Positions 1 through 7,762 of a stretch of 64,000 nucleotides of DNA are shown here, piece by piece. The notes under the pieces were generated by a model, which worked only from the letters and a program-made list of their open reading frames with translations, ran no database searches and had not been told where the DNA came from. The stretch covers positions 341,893 through 405,892 of the forward strand of contig NZ_KB893184.1 in NCBI RefSeq assembly GCF_000374025.1, given 5' to 3'. Every line of letters begins with the position of its first letter. Within the stretch, counting starts at the first letter, position 1. The position numbers and the translations under genes were made by a program. This DNA comes from Spirosoma panaciterrae DSM 21099. Lineage in GTDB: Bacteria > Bacteroidota > Bacteroidia > Cytophagales > Spirosomataceae.

Positions 1-114
1 AGCCGCACCATGGCCTTTCGGCCTACGGTTCCGTTGCTGGCCCTTTACGATGCGCCCCTGCGGCATGAATCCTCTAAATTCGATAAGATCCCATTTGCCA
101 CGTACTTAGATTAA
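1..114 (+). CDS. Universal stress protein, C-terminal end (cut by window edge)
   Basis: Frame 1 is open from the window start to a TAA at 112-114 and encodes the last 37 residues of a protein. The stretch SRTMAFRPTVPLLALYD resembles the C-terminal end of Bacteroidota universal stress proteins, in which a basic Ser/Thr-Lys-Lys-Met-Ala run is followed by a hydrophobic xPLLxL strand. The upstream part lies outside the window, so ATP-binding residues cannot be judged. It sits 7 bp before the next gene and near another universal stress protein at 1660-2478, which fits a stress cluster. The family call is inferred from one short motif. Confidence 0.55.
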   Translation, partial: SRTMAFRPTVPLLALYDAPLRHESSKFDKIPFATYLD

Positions 115-121
115 TACCCGT

Positions 122-517
122 ATGAAAACCGAAAAATACCGCCAGCTTACCGATGTGCATCTGCTGCATCGAATCTGGCGCAGCGAACTGGAGCTGGCCC
201 TTCAGGAAGTAAACTTTTGGGAAGACCTGCTCGGAACCTTAAACGAAGCTATAGACCCAACGTCGATACCCATCGATACCTGGCAAACCGAGATTAGCCA
301 GCTTCATCATTTTCGCCGATGGATTAAGCGACTGCTGAATGAGATAGAGGAAGTGAATGAACAGGTGGCTTTAGGGGTTCGTTTCGATCAGGTGCTGGAT
401 AAGGATACGCGTCAGAACCACCAGTACCTACGCGAAGAAATGGATAGCTTTCATAGCGATTTCCGCACATTCAAAAACCACATACGCCAGTACCTGTCCG
501 CTCAGCCTGCCTTGTAA
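122..517 (+). CDS. Helical hypothetical protein
   Basis: A 131-residue protein without signal peptide or membrane segment, rich in Glu, Leu, His and Arg. Most of it should be alpha-helical: residues about 15-45 and 55-125 give heptad-like patterns, suggesting a helical bundle or coiled coil. I do not recognise a family. The ATG lies 7 bp after the stop of the universal stress protein fragment, so the two are probably co-transcribed, which hints at a stress role. A second 131-residue helical protein at 4264-4659 has a similar general character, but I could not show homology by eye. Confidence 0.8.
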   Translation: MKTEKYRQLTDVHLLHRIWRSELELALQEVNFWEDLLGTLNEAIDPTSIPIDTWQTEISQLHHFRRWIKRLLNEIEEVNEQVALGVRFDQVLDKDTRQNHQYLREEMDSFHSDFRTFKNHIRQYLSAQPAL

Positions 518-537
518 GGAGGCAGGGCCTCATCCCG

Positions 538-571
538 ACAATCCCGCTACCAACATCTGTGGCGGGATTGT
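538..571 (+). terminator. Stem-loop terminator after the 122-517 gene
   Basis: A 10-bp perfect stem, ACAATCCCGC at 538-547 paired with GCGGGATTGT at 562-571, with a 14-nt loop and followed by TTGTAT. It lies 20 bp after the stop of the upstream gene. The T-tract is weak, so efficiency is uncertain. Confidence 0.6.
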
Positions 572-589
572 TTGTATCGGGAAACCAAA

Positions 590-618
590 AAACCAGTTCA
601 GGAAGCCCGAACTGGTTT
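590..618 (-). terminator. Rho-independent terminator of ldhA
   Basis: AAACCAGTTC at 590-599 pairs with GAACTGGTTT at 609-618. Read on the minus strand the stem is followed by a run of T, as expected of an intrinsic terminator for the D-lactate dehydrogenase gene that ends at 641. Confidence 0.75.
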
Positions 619-640
619 CACCACTCACATACTAGTTTGA

Positions 641-1636
641 TTAACCAACTACAACGCAACTGTTTGGTAGGTAAGCTTGCTCCGGATGGGTTAAATTGTT
701 GAGAGTAACCTGAGCAATCTGAGCAAGTGCTTCTGCCGTTAAGAAGCCCTGATGAGACGTCACTACCACATTCGGTAAATGGGTCAGCGTATTCAGTTCA
801 GAATCTGGTAATGGCTTCTCCGACCAATCGGCAAAGAAGAAATCCTCTTCAAGTTCATAGACATCGATGCCCAAGGCGCCAAGTTGACCCGAGTGCAGGG
901 CGTTGAGTACCGCCGGTGTATCCAGTAAGCCTCCCCGGCTGGTATTGAGCAGGTAAGCGCCCGTTTTCATCAGCCCGAGCGAATCGGGGTTAATCAGGTG
1001 ATGCGTTTCGGGCGTAAGCGGGCAATGTAACGAGACGATGTCGGATGCGGATAATAGCTCAGGGAGTGTCCGGTATTCTACCCCCAGTTGTTGCAAAACG
1101 GCCGATCGAACTTTATCATAAGCCAGTACATGGCAGCCAAAGCCGAGCATGATCCGGGCAAAGGCCACCCCGATTTTGCCGGTGCCTATGATACCAATCC
1201 GCTTGCCGTAAAGATCAAAGCCCAGCAGCCCATCGAGCGTAAAGTTATTTTTTCGGGTGCGCTGGTAAGCCAGATGTATTTTTCGATTCAGCGCCATCAG
1301 CAGGGCTACCGCATGTTCGGCCACCGAGTGAGGAGAGTAGCTGGGAACTCGTAAAACCTGAATGCCTAATTGCTGAGCGACGTCAATATCGACGTGGTTA
1401 TAGCCCGTACAGCGTAAAGCGACCCGTTTAATTCCCAGATCGGCCAGGCGATGCAATGTAGGCGCGTTAAGCTGATCGTGGACAAACACACATACCGCGT
1501 CGTGACCAGCCGCCAGTATGGCCGTTTCGGGCGAAAGGGCCTGACGGATAAATGTCAGTTGATGTTGTGTGGCTTGATTGGCCGACTCCAGAAACGGCTG
1601 TTCAAACGGCTGGTAGCTAAAAAAGGCAATTTTCAT
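641..1636 (-). CDS. ldhA: D-lactate dehydrogenase (2-hydroxyacid dehydrogenase family)
   Basis: Catalyses NADH-dependent interconversion of pyruvate and D-lactate in the cytoplasm, a fermentative or redox-balancing step. The 331-residue length is normal for LdhA. Visible motifs are the Rossmann glycine pattern GTGKIG at residues 151-156, the substrate-binding and catalytic Arg234 (NTSRGG), Glu261 in the DVYE motif and catalytic His295 in the SHQGF motif. These separate it from the phosphoglycerate dehydrogenase branch, and the RCTGYNHVD segment near residue 75 is typical of D-LDH. The gene follows the universal stress protein at 1660-2478 by 23 bp on the same strand, so they probably form an operon. 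Linkage of LDH and stress proteins suggests a response to low oxygen or starvation (inference). Confidence 0.93.
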   Translation of the reverse strand: MKIAFFSYQPFEQPFLESANQATQHQLTFIRQALSPETAILAAGHDAVCVFVHDQLNAPTLHRLADLGIKRVALRCTGYNHVDIDVAQQLGIQVLRVPSYSPHSVAEHAVALLMALNRKIHLAYQRTRKNNFTLDGLLGFDLYGKRIGIIGTGKIGVAFARIMLGFGCHVLAYDKVRSAVLQQLGVEYRTLPELLSASDIVSLHCPLTPETHHLINPDSLGLMKTGAYLLNTSRGGLLDTPAVLNALHSGQLGALGIDVYELEEDFFFADWSEKPLPDSELNTLTHLPNVVVTSHQGFLTAEALAQIAQVTLNNLTHPEQAYLPNSCVVVG

Positions 1637-1659
1637 AGTGTGGGCAAACGGAGTTCGAT

Positions 1660-2478
1660 CTAAACAATAGCCAGTAAGGGTAAATCAGTCAGGCGGGCCA
1701 TGCGTTGTGTTTCTCCTTCCGAGAATAGCTGCCATAGCCAGCTTCGGCTTTGTGGGAGCATCATGATCAGATCGGCTTTGTTGGTATGGGAAAAGTCCAG
1801 AAGGGTTGTGTACACTTCTTCGCCCCCTACAATGCTTAGCGTATGCGGTTGTTGACTAAGCAGGCGACGAATCAGTTCAGCTCGCTCTTTTACCTGAGGA
1901 GCCGCTGGTGTGTCGCTGATGCAGAGTACGTTGACGACACTGCCAAACTCCCGCGCAAACGTGAGGGCGGTTTCCAGCGCAATGGCATTGGGCGGTACAG
2001 CCAGGTCAATGCCTAACACAATGTTTTTCAGTCCGGCATAGCCCGTGCCTGGTGGAACCAGCAGTAGCGGGACTTCGGTTTCGGCAACCATGTTGGTAGC
2101 AATACTGCCCATCAACTGAGCACTCTGAGGGGCCGTACCCACAGTCGACATAATGAGTAAATCAGCCCGTTGGGCTTTGGTAAACTGCCGGATGGCGTTC
2201 ATGGTATGGCCTTCCTGAGCAACGCACTCAATGGGGATAGTAAGGCCAAGATCCGTTTCGAGTTGCTGGGCAAGATGATTTAATGCCTTTTCACTGTTGG
2301 CCTGCATAGCGTTTACCGACAGCGGGAAGTCGCCTTCTTTGGCGGGATTATCGGGCCAGAGGTGAAAGGCATGAAAGAGAACAAGACGGGCCTTTTGCTC
2401 ATTCGCCAGTTGGGCCGCAAACTGGGCAACCCGGTTGGCATTCGCAGAAAAGTCGGTAGCAAGAACAATCGTTTTCAT
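1660..2478 (-). CDS. Universal stress protein with two tandem Usp domains
   Basis: A 272-residue cytoplasmic protein with two UspA-type alpha/beta domains in tandem. The first starts at residue 1 (MKTIVLATDFSANANR). The second starts near residue 148 (GLKNIVLGIDLA) and ends in DLPLLAIV. A Gly-rich segment at about residues 112-125 (VGTAPQSAQLMGS) resembles the ATP/phosphate loop G-x2-G-x9-G(S/T) but only in part. In the second domain the loop is not clear, so nucleotide binding may be limited to one half. The gene lies directly upstream of ldhA on the same strand, with 23 bp between them. The precise function of this family is not predictable; roles in survival under stress or anoxia are known for members. 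Confidence 0.9.
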   Translation of the reverse strand: MKTIVLATDFSANANRVAQFAAQLANEQKARLVLFHAFHLWPDNPAKEGDFPLSVNAMQANSEKALNHLAQQLETDLGLTIPIECVAQEGHTMNAIRQFTKAQRADLLIMSTVGTAPQSAQLMGSIATNMVAETEVPLLLVPPGTGYAGLKNIVLGIDLAVPPNAIALETALTFAREFGSVVNVLCISDTPAAPQVKERAELIRRLLSQQPHTLSIVGGEEVYTTLLDFSHTNKADLIMMLPQSRSWLWQLFSEGETQRMARLTDLPLLAIV

Positions 2479-2907
2479 AAGTGAAGTAGAAACGGGCAGG
2501 CTCGGCTAACTAAGCAGCAAAGCCGCCTGCGTGTTAAATGACGCTGTAAAACAACAGCGATTCGGCTACAGCACCTATGATAGCAATCAGACGGTTATGT
2601 GATTTTGGTAAGCGCTCGGTCCGTAAACCGGCGTTGCCCCAGATGAACCTACGCCATTTATCAGCCATTTTCTACATTCTATTGATCCATTTCGACGCTT
2701 CGTCAGATCCTGCTTTTAGCCGGGTGGGTCAGTCCACTACTTTTGTCCGCAAGTGAACGAAGCCTGTCCAGTTACGGACAGAATTATACAATGGTAAATT
2801 TATTAACTAGCTGATTGTTAGGTTTTAGCGAGAATTGGCACAGGCTTTGGAATCCTATAGACAACACAGTAAACAACACATTCAAAACACATAACACAAA
2901 TACTACC
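2479..2907. other. Intergenic region, 429 bp, no gene seen
   Basis: This gap separates two divergent transcription units (universal stress protein to the left, small exported protein to the right). Short open frames here overlap the neighbours or lack plausible starts. A candidate plus-strand -7 element TACTTTTG is at 2738-2745. Composition becomes AT-richer after 2780. No repeat or RNA gene was recognised. Confidence 0.6.
2738..2745 (+). promoter_or_regulatory. Candidate -7 promoter element for the 2908 gene
   Basis: TACTTTTG matches the Bacteroidota TAnnTTTG -7 consensus. A good TTG -33 element at the right distance is not evident. If used it would give a leader of about 155 nt before the ATG at 2908. 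Confidence 0.35.
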
Positions 2908-3282
2908 ATGTTAACACTAATGAGCAAAGTCGCAGCGTCAATCTTAGTAAGTGCTTCGACGTTAATGAATCCTACTACGCCTAAAGGGCTTTCTTTCGAT
3001 GCCAGTGCATACGTGACGGCCAATCATGAAATTCGGGTGGCTGTTCAGAAATCAGCGTCTATTCCAGTCGTTGTCGTATTGAAGAATAAGAGCAACCAGG
3101 TCCTGTTTGAGCAGAACATCGGTAAGAAAGAAGAAAAGTACGCTATGAAATTGAACGTAGACGATCTGGCCGACGGCGAGTATGAACTGGAGATCAAATC
3201 CAGCGAAGGCAGCATTCGCAAGCAGGTGAATTTGTCGACAAAGCCCGTTCTGCAAAGTAACCGTACCATTGCCATGCAATAA
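2908..3282 (+). CDS. Small exported protein of unknown function
   Basis: A 124-residue protein. I start it at the ATG at 2908 because it gives a hydrophobic N-terminal export segment (residues about 8-20); the longer frame from 2815 adds non-coding-looking sequence. The rest is beta-rich with alternating hydrophobic residues. It ends in a segment of the form DLADGEYELEIKSSEG, which resembles the last strands of small Fn3/Ig-like Bacteroidota exported proteins (DUF3244-like); that likeness is only suggestive. It is convergent with the ECF sigma factor at 3352-3906 and separated from it by a perfect hairpin. Confidence 0.75.
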   Translation: MLTLMSKVAASILVSASTLMNPTTPKGLSFDASAYVTANHEIRVAVQKSASIPVVVVLKNKSNQVLFEQNIGKKEEKYAMKLNVDDLADGEYELEIKSSEGSIRKQVNLSTKPVLQSNRTIAMQ

Positions 3283-3293
3283 ACGTAGCGAAC

Positions 3294-3342
3294 ATAGAAA
3301 CGCACGAAAGCCCGGTTATACCGGGCTTTCGTGCGTTTCTAT
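3294..3342. terminator. Perfect 22-bp hairpin between convergent genes
   Basis: Positions 3294-3315 are perfectly complementary to 3321-3342 with a 5-nt loop (TTATA). The stem carries GAAAGCCCGG and its complement. It fills almost the whole gap between two convergent stop codons at 3282 and 3352, so it is best read as a bidirectional terminator. Confidence 0.85.
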
Positions 3343-3351
3343 AGGTGATGA

Positions 3352-3906
3352 TTAGTAAAGGCTCAATTGGGAGGCACATATGGCCTGTATACGTTCGCGG
3401 CTACGTTTCAGTCGCATCTTAACCGCACTTGGTTTGAGCTTATATAACTGGGCAATCGCATCGATACTCATCCCATCTTCATATTTCAATCGTAGTAGTT
3501 TTCGTTCTTCATCCGTCAGCCGATCCATAGCTACCCGCATGAGTTGCAGGGTTTCTTCATGGAGTTGCGGATCGCCATAATCGGCTTGGGTTTCCTGCAA
3601 GTGAACGGTTAAATCGGTAGTAGGAATCCGCCGGGCTAATCGAATCTGGTCGGCACAGTAATTATAGGCAATGGAGTATAGCCAGGTAGAAAAACTTGAG
3701 CGTTGTTGAAATGCATCCAGCTTATGAAAGGCCTTCAGAAAAATATCCTGTGTGAAATCCTGAGCTTGTTCAGAATCATTGGTCATCGATAGACATTGCT
3801 GATATACCTTGCCTACATACCGATTGTAGAGCGCTTCAAAACATTGGTTTGGCTGCTGGGGTAGGTAGTGGCGAATCATCTCTTCGTCACTTAGGTGAAC
3901 TTTCAT
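3352..3906 (-). CDS. ECF-type RNA polymerase sigma factor
   Basis: A 184-residue sigma-70 family regulator with only regions 2 and 4, the size typical of ECF sigma factors. Region 2 covers about residues 22-95 (FTQDIFLKAFHKLDAF and the STWLYSIAYNYCADQIR block). Region 4 covers about 128-178, with a helix-turn-helix including DEERKLLRLKYEDGMSID and LKPSAVKMRLKRSRERI. No anti-sigma factor gene is adjacent on either side, so it is an orphan at this locus. A candidate minus-strand -7 element lies at 3942-3949. Its targets cannot be told from sequence. The stressosome operon begins downstream at 4.7 kb, but a functional link is speculative. Confidence 0.93.
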   Translation of the reverse strand: MKVHLSDEEMIRHYLPQQPNQCFEALYNRYVGKVYQQCLSMTNDSEQAQDFTQDIFLKAFHKLDAFQQRSSFSTWLYSIAYNYCADQIRLARRIPTTDLTVHLQETQADYGDPQLHEETLQLMRVAMDRLTDEERKLLRLKYEDGMSIDAIAQLYKLKPSAVKMRLKRSRERIQAICASQLSLY

Positions 3907-3941
3907 GGTGGATTGGTAACAAGTAGTTTAGAATTATTCTT

Positions 3942-3949
3942 CAAATTTA
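3942..3949 (-). promoter_or_regulatory. Candidate -7 element of the ECF sigma gene
   Basis: CAAATTTA on the plus strand reads TAAATTTG on the minus strand, matching TAnnTTTG. It is 36 bp upstream of the start at 3906. No matching TTG at -33 was found. Confidence 0.45.
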
Positions 3950-4217
3950 ATTAATTATTTTACTATTTTCCCATATAGGTCTGAAATACAGGGTATAAAC
4001 TTAATGAATCTATTAAACGGTGTATATACACACATTATAAATATACAAATAGTTATTTAATTAAACAATATAGTACTATTTAATTCGAAGGTATTTGTCA
4101 AGGTTTGTAGTTACGAGTATGTGGGTATCTCGAGTCACTAAATCAAAAATAGAACTAAGATTATGTAGATATAGGCTAAAAATAAATGCTTCAAAGAGCG
4201 TAAAATTGACTTTTGTT

Positions 4218-4225
4218 TAACTTTG
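4218..4225 (+). promoter_or_regulatory. Candidate -7 element of the 4264 gene
   Basis: TAACTTTG matches TAnnTTTG and lies 38 bp before the GTG start at 4264, giving a short leader. A TTG at 4206-4208 is too close to be a proper -33 element. Confidence 0.45.
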
Positions 4226-4263
4226 TGTCTTATAAATGCCTTTTAAGTTAAACAAATAGTTGT

Positions 4264-4659
4264 GTGAACGATAAATCTTCACCGAATGGCTTCTTTATTC
4301 ATGAAGTAAGCTATAAGCATGTGTTGATGAACTGGCTGCTGGTTATTGCCGATTTTCATTCAAATTATAATCGACTGGTCAAGTGCCTGAATGCGTATAA
4401 AACACAGCAAGGGCCGTCTGAAACTACTAAATCGTGTGAAGTTCAACTGCCTGTTGGCCAGGTAGTATCGCTATTGAATACGATGCAGCAGGAACTGGAA
4501 AGGTTAGCAACCGATATGGAGCAGTACCAGGCTCCGCTTCCCAGCGATCAGAACAACTACTGTACTAAACTTGCGAATCATACACAGACGATTAACGAGT
4601 TGAATAAGCAGGCGCAGTGTATACTCCAACTGGCAACATTACCCGCTCTACAGAAGTGA
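4264..4659 (+). CDS. Helical hypothetical protein
   Basis: A 131-residue protein from a GTG at 4264; an in-frame ATG at 4327 is the alternative start. It lacks a clear signal peptide. Residues about 20-45 and 68-115 are predicted helical, the second with heptad spacing (VSLLNTMQQELERLATDMEQY), so a coiled coil is likely. Three to four cysteines are scattered. No family is recognised. It ends 2 bp before the stop of the convergent histidine kinase at 4662, with no room for a terminator between them. Confidence 0.7.
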   Translation: MNDKSSPNGFFIHEVSYKHVLMNWLLVIADFHSNYNRLVKCLNAYKTQQGPSETTKSCEVQLPVGQVVSLLNTMQQELERLATDMEQYQAPLPSDQNNYCTKLANHTQTINELNKQAQCILQLATLPALQK

Positions 4660-4661
4660 AG

Positions 4662-6335
4662 CTAGGGCAGCAGTGGCAGGTAAAGTTTGAAGATAGCTCC
4701 CTGGCCTGGCTGGCTGGTAGCCGTGATGGCTCCTCCATGGTTTTGGGCTACCTTTTCACATATGGCCAGCCCTACGCCCGTTCCGGCAAATTCATTTTTG
4801 CCATGTAGCCGTTGGAATACCTGAAAAATTCGATCCAAATATTTTTCATCAAAGCCGATGCCGTTATCAGCAATACTAATGCAGGTGTATACTGCCGATG
4901 GCCGGGTTGGTTTAATCGATACGGGCAGATCAGTAGACTGAACGGTATAGGCCGACACTCGAATCTTTGGGTTGGTATCTTTCTGCCTGAACTTAAGCGA
5001 GTTGCTCAACAGGTTCTGGAAGAGCTGCGTAAGCTGGGCGACATCGGCCTCAACCACGGGCAGGTCTTCTACCGTAATTTCGGCCATCGACTCCTCAACA
5101 CTCACCGATAAATTGTCCAGAGCGGTGTGGATCACCTGAGTCAGAGAAATTTCAATCGGCTCCTCCTGCCGGGTCGACAGACGGGAGTAGGTGAGCAGGT
5201 CTTTGATCAGGATCGACATACGGGCAGCAGCAGACTGCATTCGGTCCAGATAGAGTAGATCGTCGCTTGCCAGCGTGGTACTGCGCGTCTTGACCAGATC
5301 GCCAAACTGCTGAATTTTTCGTAAAGGTTCCTGTAAGTCGTGACTGGCTATGTAGGCAAACTGGCTGAGCTTGGCGTTGCTCAGGTTGAGTTCTTTGATG
5401 GTTGTTTCCAGTTTACGCTGCGATTGTTCCAGCTCTTCTTTGGCGCGACTTAGTTCTTCTTTTTCCTGGAGCGTTTGGCCAACAATCTTTTGCGCATCAA
5501 TATTGACCATGAAGCCAGTCCAGGCATTCACCTTACCAAGGTAATTGGTAACCGGCTGAACGGAAAACAAATGCCATACATACGTCTGCGTAGCTTTCTC
5601 TTTTAGCCGGAATTCATACTGAAAAGGCTTATGCTGAACGGCCTGTTCGGTCCACAGTTGCCAGAAAGCGCCGTAATCGTCAGGGTGAATAATGTCCGAC
5701 CATTTACTCTGATTGAGGCTTTGGATGGATCGGCCCGTAAATTCAGTAACCCACTCGTTGGCATACAGGAGCTGTCCCATCTGATTGGCCGTAAAAATCA
5801 TCAGCGGCAAGGAGTTGGTTACCAGTTTGTAGTGCTGCTCACTGGCTTTCAGCCGTTGCGACAGTTCCTGTAGCTGCTCGTTTTTTCGCTTTATTTCATC
5901 ATAGGCCGATAGGGGCTGATCGGTGATAAACTGAGCCCTCCACTCCTGAATACGTTCTGCACTGATTCGGCGGCTGATGGGCAGATTGAAAGACAACGTG
6001 ATCTTACTTTCGCGTCCGGTGTTGCTGATTTCCAGCTTCTCGACCAGGCGCTGGGCATATTGCAAGCCTTGATGGAGCGGATTGGCCACGGTAAGATTTT
6101 TGTCTTTAACCACGGCCACCAGTGCCTGGCTGCGCTGATAAGCGGTTGCCCCCAGCATCAGAACAGGCTCAGTACCATGCTCCATACTGTACCGGGCTAC
6201 TTCGGATACAGCGGTAGCGAACGTGGTTTGGGCCGCCAGCGACAGTCCAGCCAGTTCGGCTAATTTCATAGCGCGTTTATGGGCCAGAATCAGGTCCATT
6301 TCATTGTCGAGCAGTACTTTAGCTAATTCCTCCAT
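4662..6335 (-). CDS. PAS-domain sensor histidine kinase with RsbT-like N-terminus
   Basis: A 557-residue soluble histidine kinase with no membrane segments. Domain order: residues 1-125 resemble an RsbT-type GHKL domain (TAVSEVARYS at 41-50 aligns with TAASELVRNM of the RsbT at 7346), but the Mg-binding Asn is replaced by Tyr49 and no ATP-lid glycines are seen. A PAS domain spans about 168-283. A coiled coil spans 285-320. The HisKA box has phospho-acceptor His332 (YIASHDLQEPLRK). The HATPase has N box NLLSNSLKF at 441-449, G1 DNGIGF at 490-495 and G2 GTGVGLAI at 518-525. The catalytic half looks fully active. It is last in the stressosome operon and overlaps the preceding gene by 17 bp. No response regulator is adjacent. 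I infer that the N-domain couples the kinase to the stressosome. Confidence 0.92.
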   Translation of the reverse strand: MEELAKVLLDNEMDLILAHKRAMKLAELAGLSLAAQTTFATAVSEVARYSMEHGTEPVLMLGATAYQRSQALVAVVKDKNLTVANPLHQGLQYAQRLVEKLEISNTGRESKITLSFNLPISRRISAERIQEWRAQFITDQPLSAYDEIKRKNEQLQELSQRLKASEQHYKLVTNSLPLMIFTANQMGQLLYANEWVTEFTGRSIQSLNQSKWSDIIHPDDYGAFWQLWTEQAVQHKPFQYEFRLKEKATQTYVWHLFSVQPVTNYLGKVNAWTGFMVNIDAQKIVGQTLQEKEELSRAKEELEQSQRKLETTIKELNLSNAKLSQFAYIASHDLQEPLRKIQQFGDLVKTRSTTLASDDLLYLDRMQSAAARMSILIKDLLTYSRLSTRQEEPIEISLTQVIHTALDNLSVSVEESMAEITVEDLPVVEADVAQLTQLFQNLLSNSLKFRQKDTNPKIRVSAYTVQSTDLPVSIKPTRPSAVYTCISIADNGIGFDEKYLDRIFQVFQRLHGKNEFAGTGVGLAICEKVAQNHGGAITATSQPGQGAIFKLYLPLLP

Positions 6336-7353
6336 AGTTAGCCTGCATTCGGCCGATAAACAATGACGCGTCGTCGGTTTGTCGGGCGTAATCTTTGTAT
6401 AGAGCCGCTGCCAGAACCGTTAGGTCGTAGCGATGAATTAAAGGATATTTGTTGGCGTCCCAACGGGATTGAAGCCCATCGGAACACATAATTAATAACT
6501 GACCGGGTTCAATCGGTAAAAAGTGGTCATTCATGGCTGTGGGCAGATTCATACCAATTATGCCATTGTACGACAATAGATTCTTATTGGTTATGGCCCC
6601 GCTTAGCCGAGTCGAAATGTTGCCAACGCCACACCAGTTCCACCGATGGTTCTGTATGTCGTATACAACAATTGAACCGACCAGACCGCGCGTTTTATTT
6701 ACGGAGCGGTGCAAAAACCGGATGATGTCGGCCGGGCGATGCTCGATACAGATTCGAAACGCATTGATAGCTGCCTGAACAGCCGTGTAGGCTTCTGGTC
6801 CGTGACCAAGGCCATCGCCCACAAAAAGTTTTATAAAGTTTTCAGTCTTTTTAACGTAAATCCCATCACCACACATCGTTTCGCCCGGTTTGGCAACCAG
6901 TAATGACCGGAACTCGAATCCCAGCGTTTTGGCCTGTGGGGGCAATGGATTTTTGAAAACTCTGACCAATACAATAGTGCCCCACCCTTTAATCGAGTAA
7001 AGCTGCGACTGGTCCGCCAGGCGTTTTATCGATCCAAGGCCATGCCCCAGCGTATTGGTGGTCGATATGCCATCCTGCATCATTCGGGCCGGATCGGCCA
7101 TACCCGGCCCATGATCAATACTAATAATTTCCAGCCCCGAATTGCTGGCAATCTGAAAGTGCCGGACCAGCAACTCGCCACCACCCGCGTGTTTGATCAG
7201 GTTAGAGGTTAGCTCAGCTACAATCAAATCAATTTCGTTCAGCCGTTGTGTCGTAAACCCGACCAGCGTTGCGAGTTGATAGATGCCTTTTTTTATGCTC
7301 GACAAATAACTTCGATCAAGCGCCTGAAAGCGTACATGGGGGGAGTTATCCAT
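6319..7353 (-). CDS. RsbT-like ATPase domain fused to SpoIIE/PP2C-type phosphatase (RsbX/RsbU-like)
   Basis: A 344-residue cytoplasmic protein with two regulatory domains. Residues 1-135 form an anti-sigma-type GHKL kinase domain with an intact N box (AELTSN, Asn51), G1 motif DHGPGMAD at 80-87 and G2 GHGLGSIKRL at 103-112. Residues 145-340 form a PP2C-like SpoIIE phosphatase. Its metal ligands are visible: Asp163 (CGDG), Asp180 (VGDGLGHG), Asp292 (CSDG) and Asp328 (DDAS). In Bacillus, RsbX and RsbU are separate phosphatases that dephosphorylate RsbS/RsbR and RsbV; this protein could do the RsbX job, resetting the stressosome. It overlaps rsbT by 8 bp and the kinase gene by 17 bp, implying translational coupling. 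Confidence 0.9.
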   Translation of the reverse strand: MDNSPHVRFQALDRSYLSSIKKGIYQLATLVGFTTQRLNEIDLIVAELTSNLIKHAGGGELLVRHFQIASNSGLEIISIDHGPGMADPARMMQDGISTTNTLGHGLGSIKRLADQSQLYSIKGWGTIVLVRVFKNPLPPQAKTLGFEFRSLLVAKPGETMCGDGIYVKKTENFIKLFVGDGLGHGPEAYTAVQAAINAFRICIEHRPADIIRFLHRSVNKTRGLVGSIVVYDIQNHRWNWCGVGNISTRLSGAITNKNLLSYNGIIGMNLPTAMNDHFLPIEPGQLLIMCSDGLQSRWDANKYPLIHRYDLTVLAAALYKDYARQTDDASLFIGRMQANYGGIS

Positions 7354-7762
7354 TCTTCCATTTTAAAATAGTCACTGTAGTGCCCTGGCCTACAGCACTT
7401 TGAATCGAGAAGTCGTTGACCAGGCGTCTGGTGCCTGGTAACCCTAAACCCAGGCTTTTGCCCGTTGAGTAACCGTCCTGCATGGCCAGGCTGATGTCGG
7501 CAATACCTGGCCCTTTGTCGGAGAATGTCAGACGTACGCCCGTTTCGCGGCCTCGGCTTACCACTTCAATCAGTACAGTGCCCGTGCCCGCGTAACGGAG
7601 CATGTTTCGGACCAGCTCGCTGGCAGCGGTGATCAGCTTGGTTTGGTTAACAAGGCCCATCCCAATTTTCACAGCTACCTCTTTGACTCGGTTGCGGAGG
7701 GGAACCACATCCTGCTCTCTGGTGATGGCGATGCTGTCTTTACTCAGTGTAATCAGCATCAT
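7346..7762 (-). CDS. rsbT: Serine/threonine switch kinase RsbT
   Basis: A 138-residue single-domain GHKL protein kinase. N box TAASELVRNM holds Asn53, G1 is SDKGPGIAD at 81-89 and G2 is LGLGLPGTRR at 104-113. These are the hallmarks of RsbT, which phosphorylates RsbR and RsbS on the stressosome and is then released to act on a partner. The start overlaps the end of rsbS by 23 bp (7740-7762) and its end overlaps the fusion gene by 8 bp. In Bacillus the released RsbT activates the RsbU phosphatase; here the downstream partner is unknown, with the fusion protein or the histidine kinase as candidates. Confidence 0.93.
   Translation of the reverse strand: MMLITLSKDSIAITREQDVVPLRNRVKEVAVKIGMGLVNQTKLITAASELVRNMLRYAGTGTVLIEVVSRGRETGVRLTFSDKGPGIADISLAMQDGYSTGKSLGLGLPGTRRLVNDFSIQSAVGQGTTVTILKWKNG

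Larger units (their letters stand above)
3907..4263. other. AT-rich divergent intergenic region, 357 bp
   Basis: No gene is seen. The stretch 3940-4090 is strongly AT-rich with many AATTA/TTAAT words, in contrast to the surrounding genes. It holds candidate divergent promoters at 3942-3949 (minus) and 4218-4225 (plus). Confidence 0.6.

Noticed and set aside
2815..2907. 31-codon N-terminal extension of the small exported protein
   Set aside because: The extension lacks a sensible start, would destroy the export signal, and looks non-coding.
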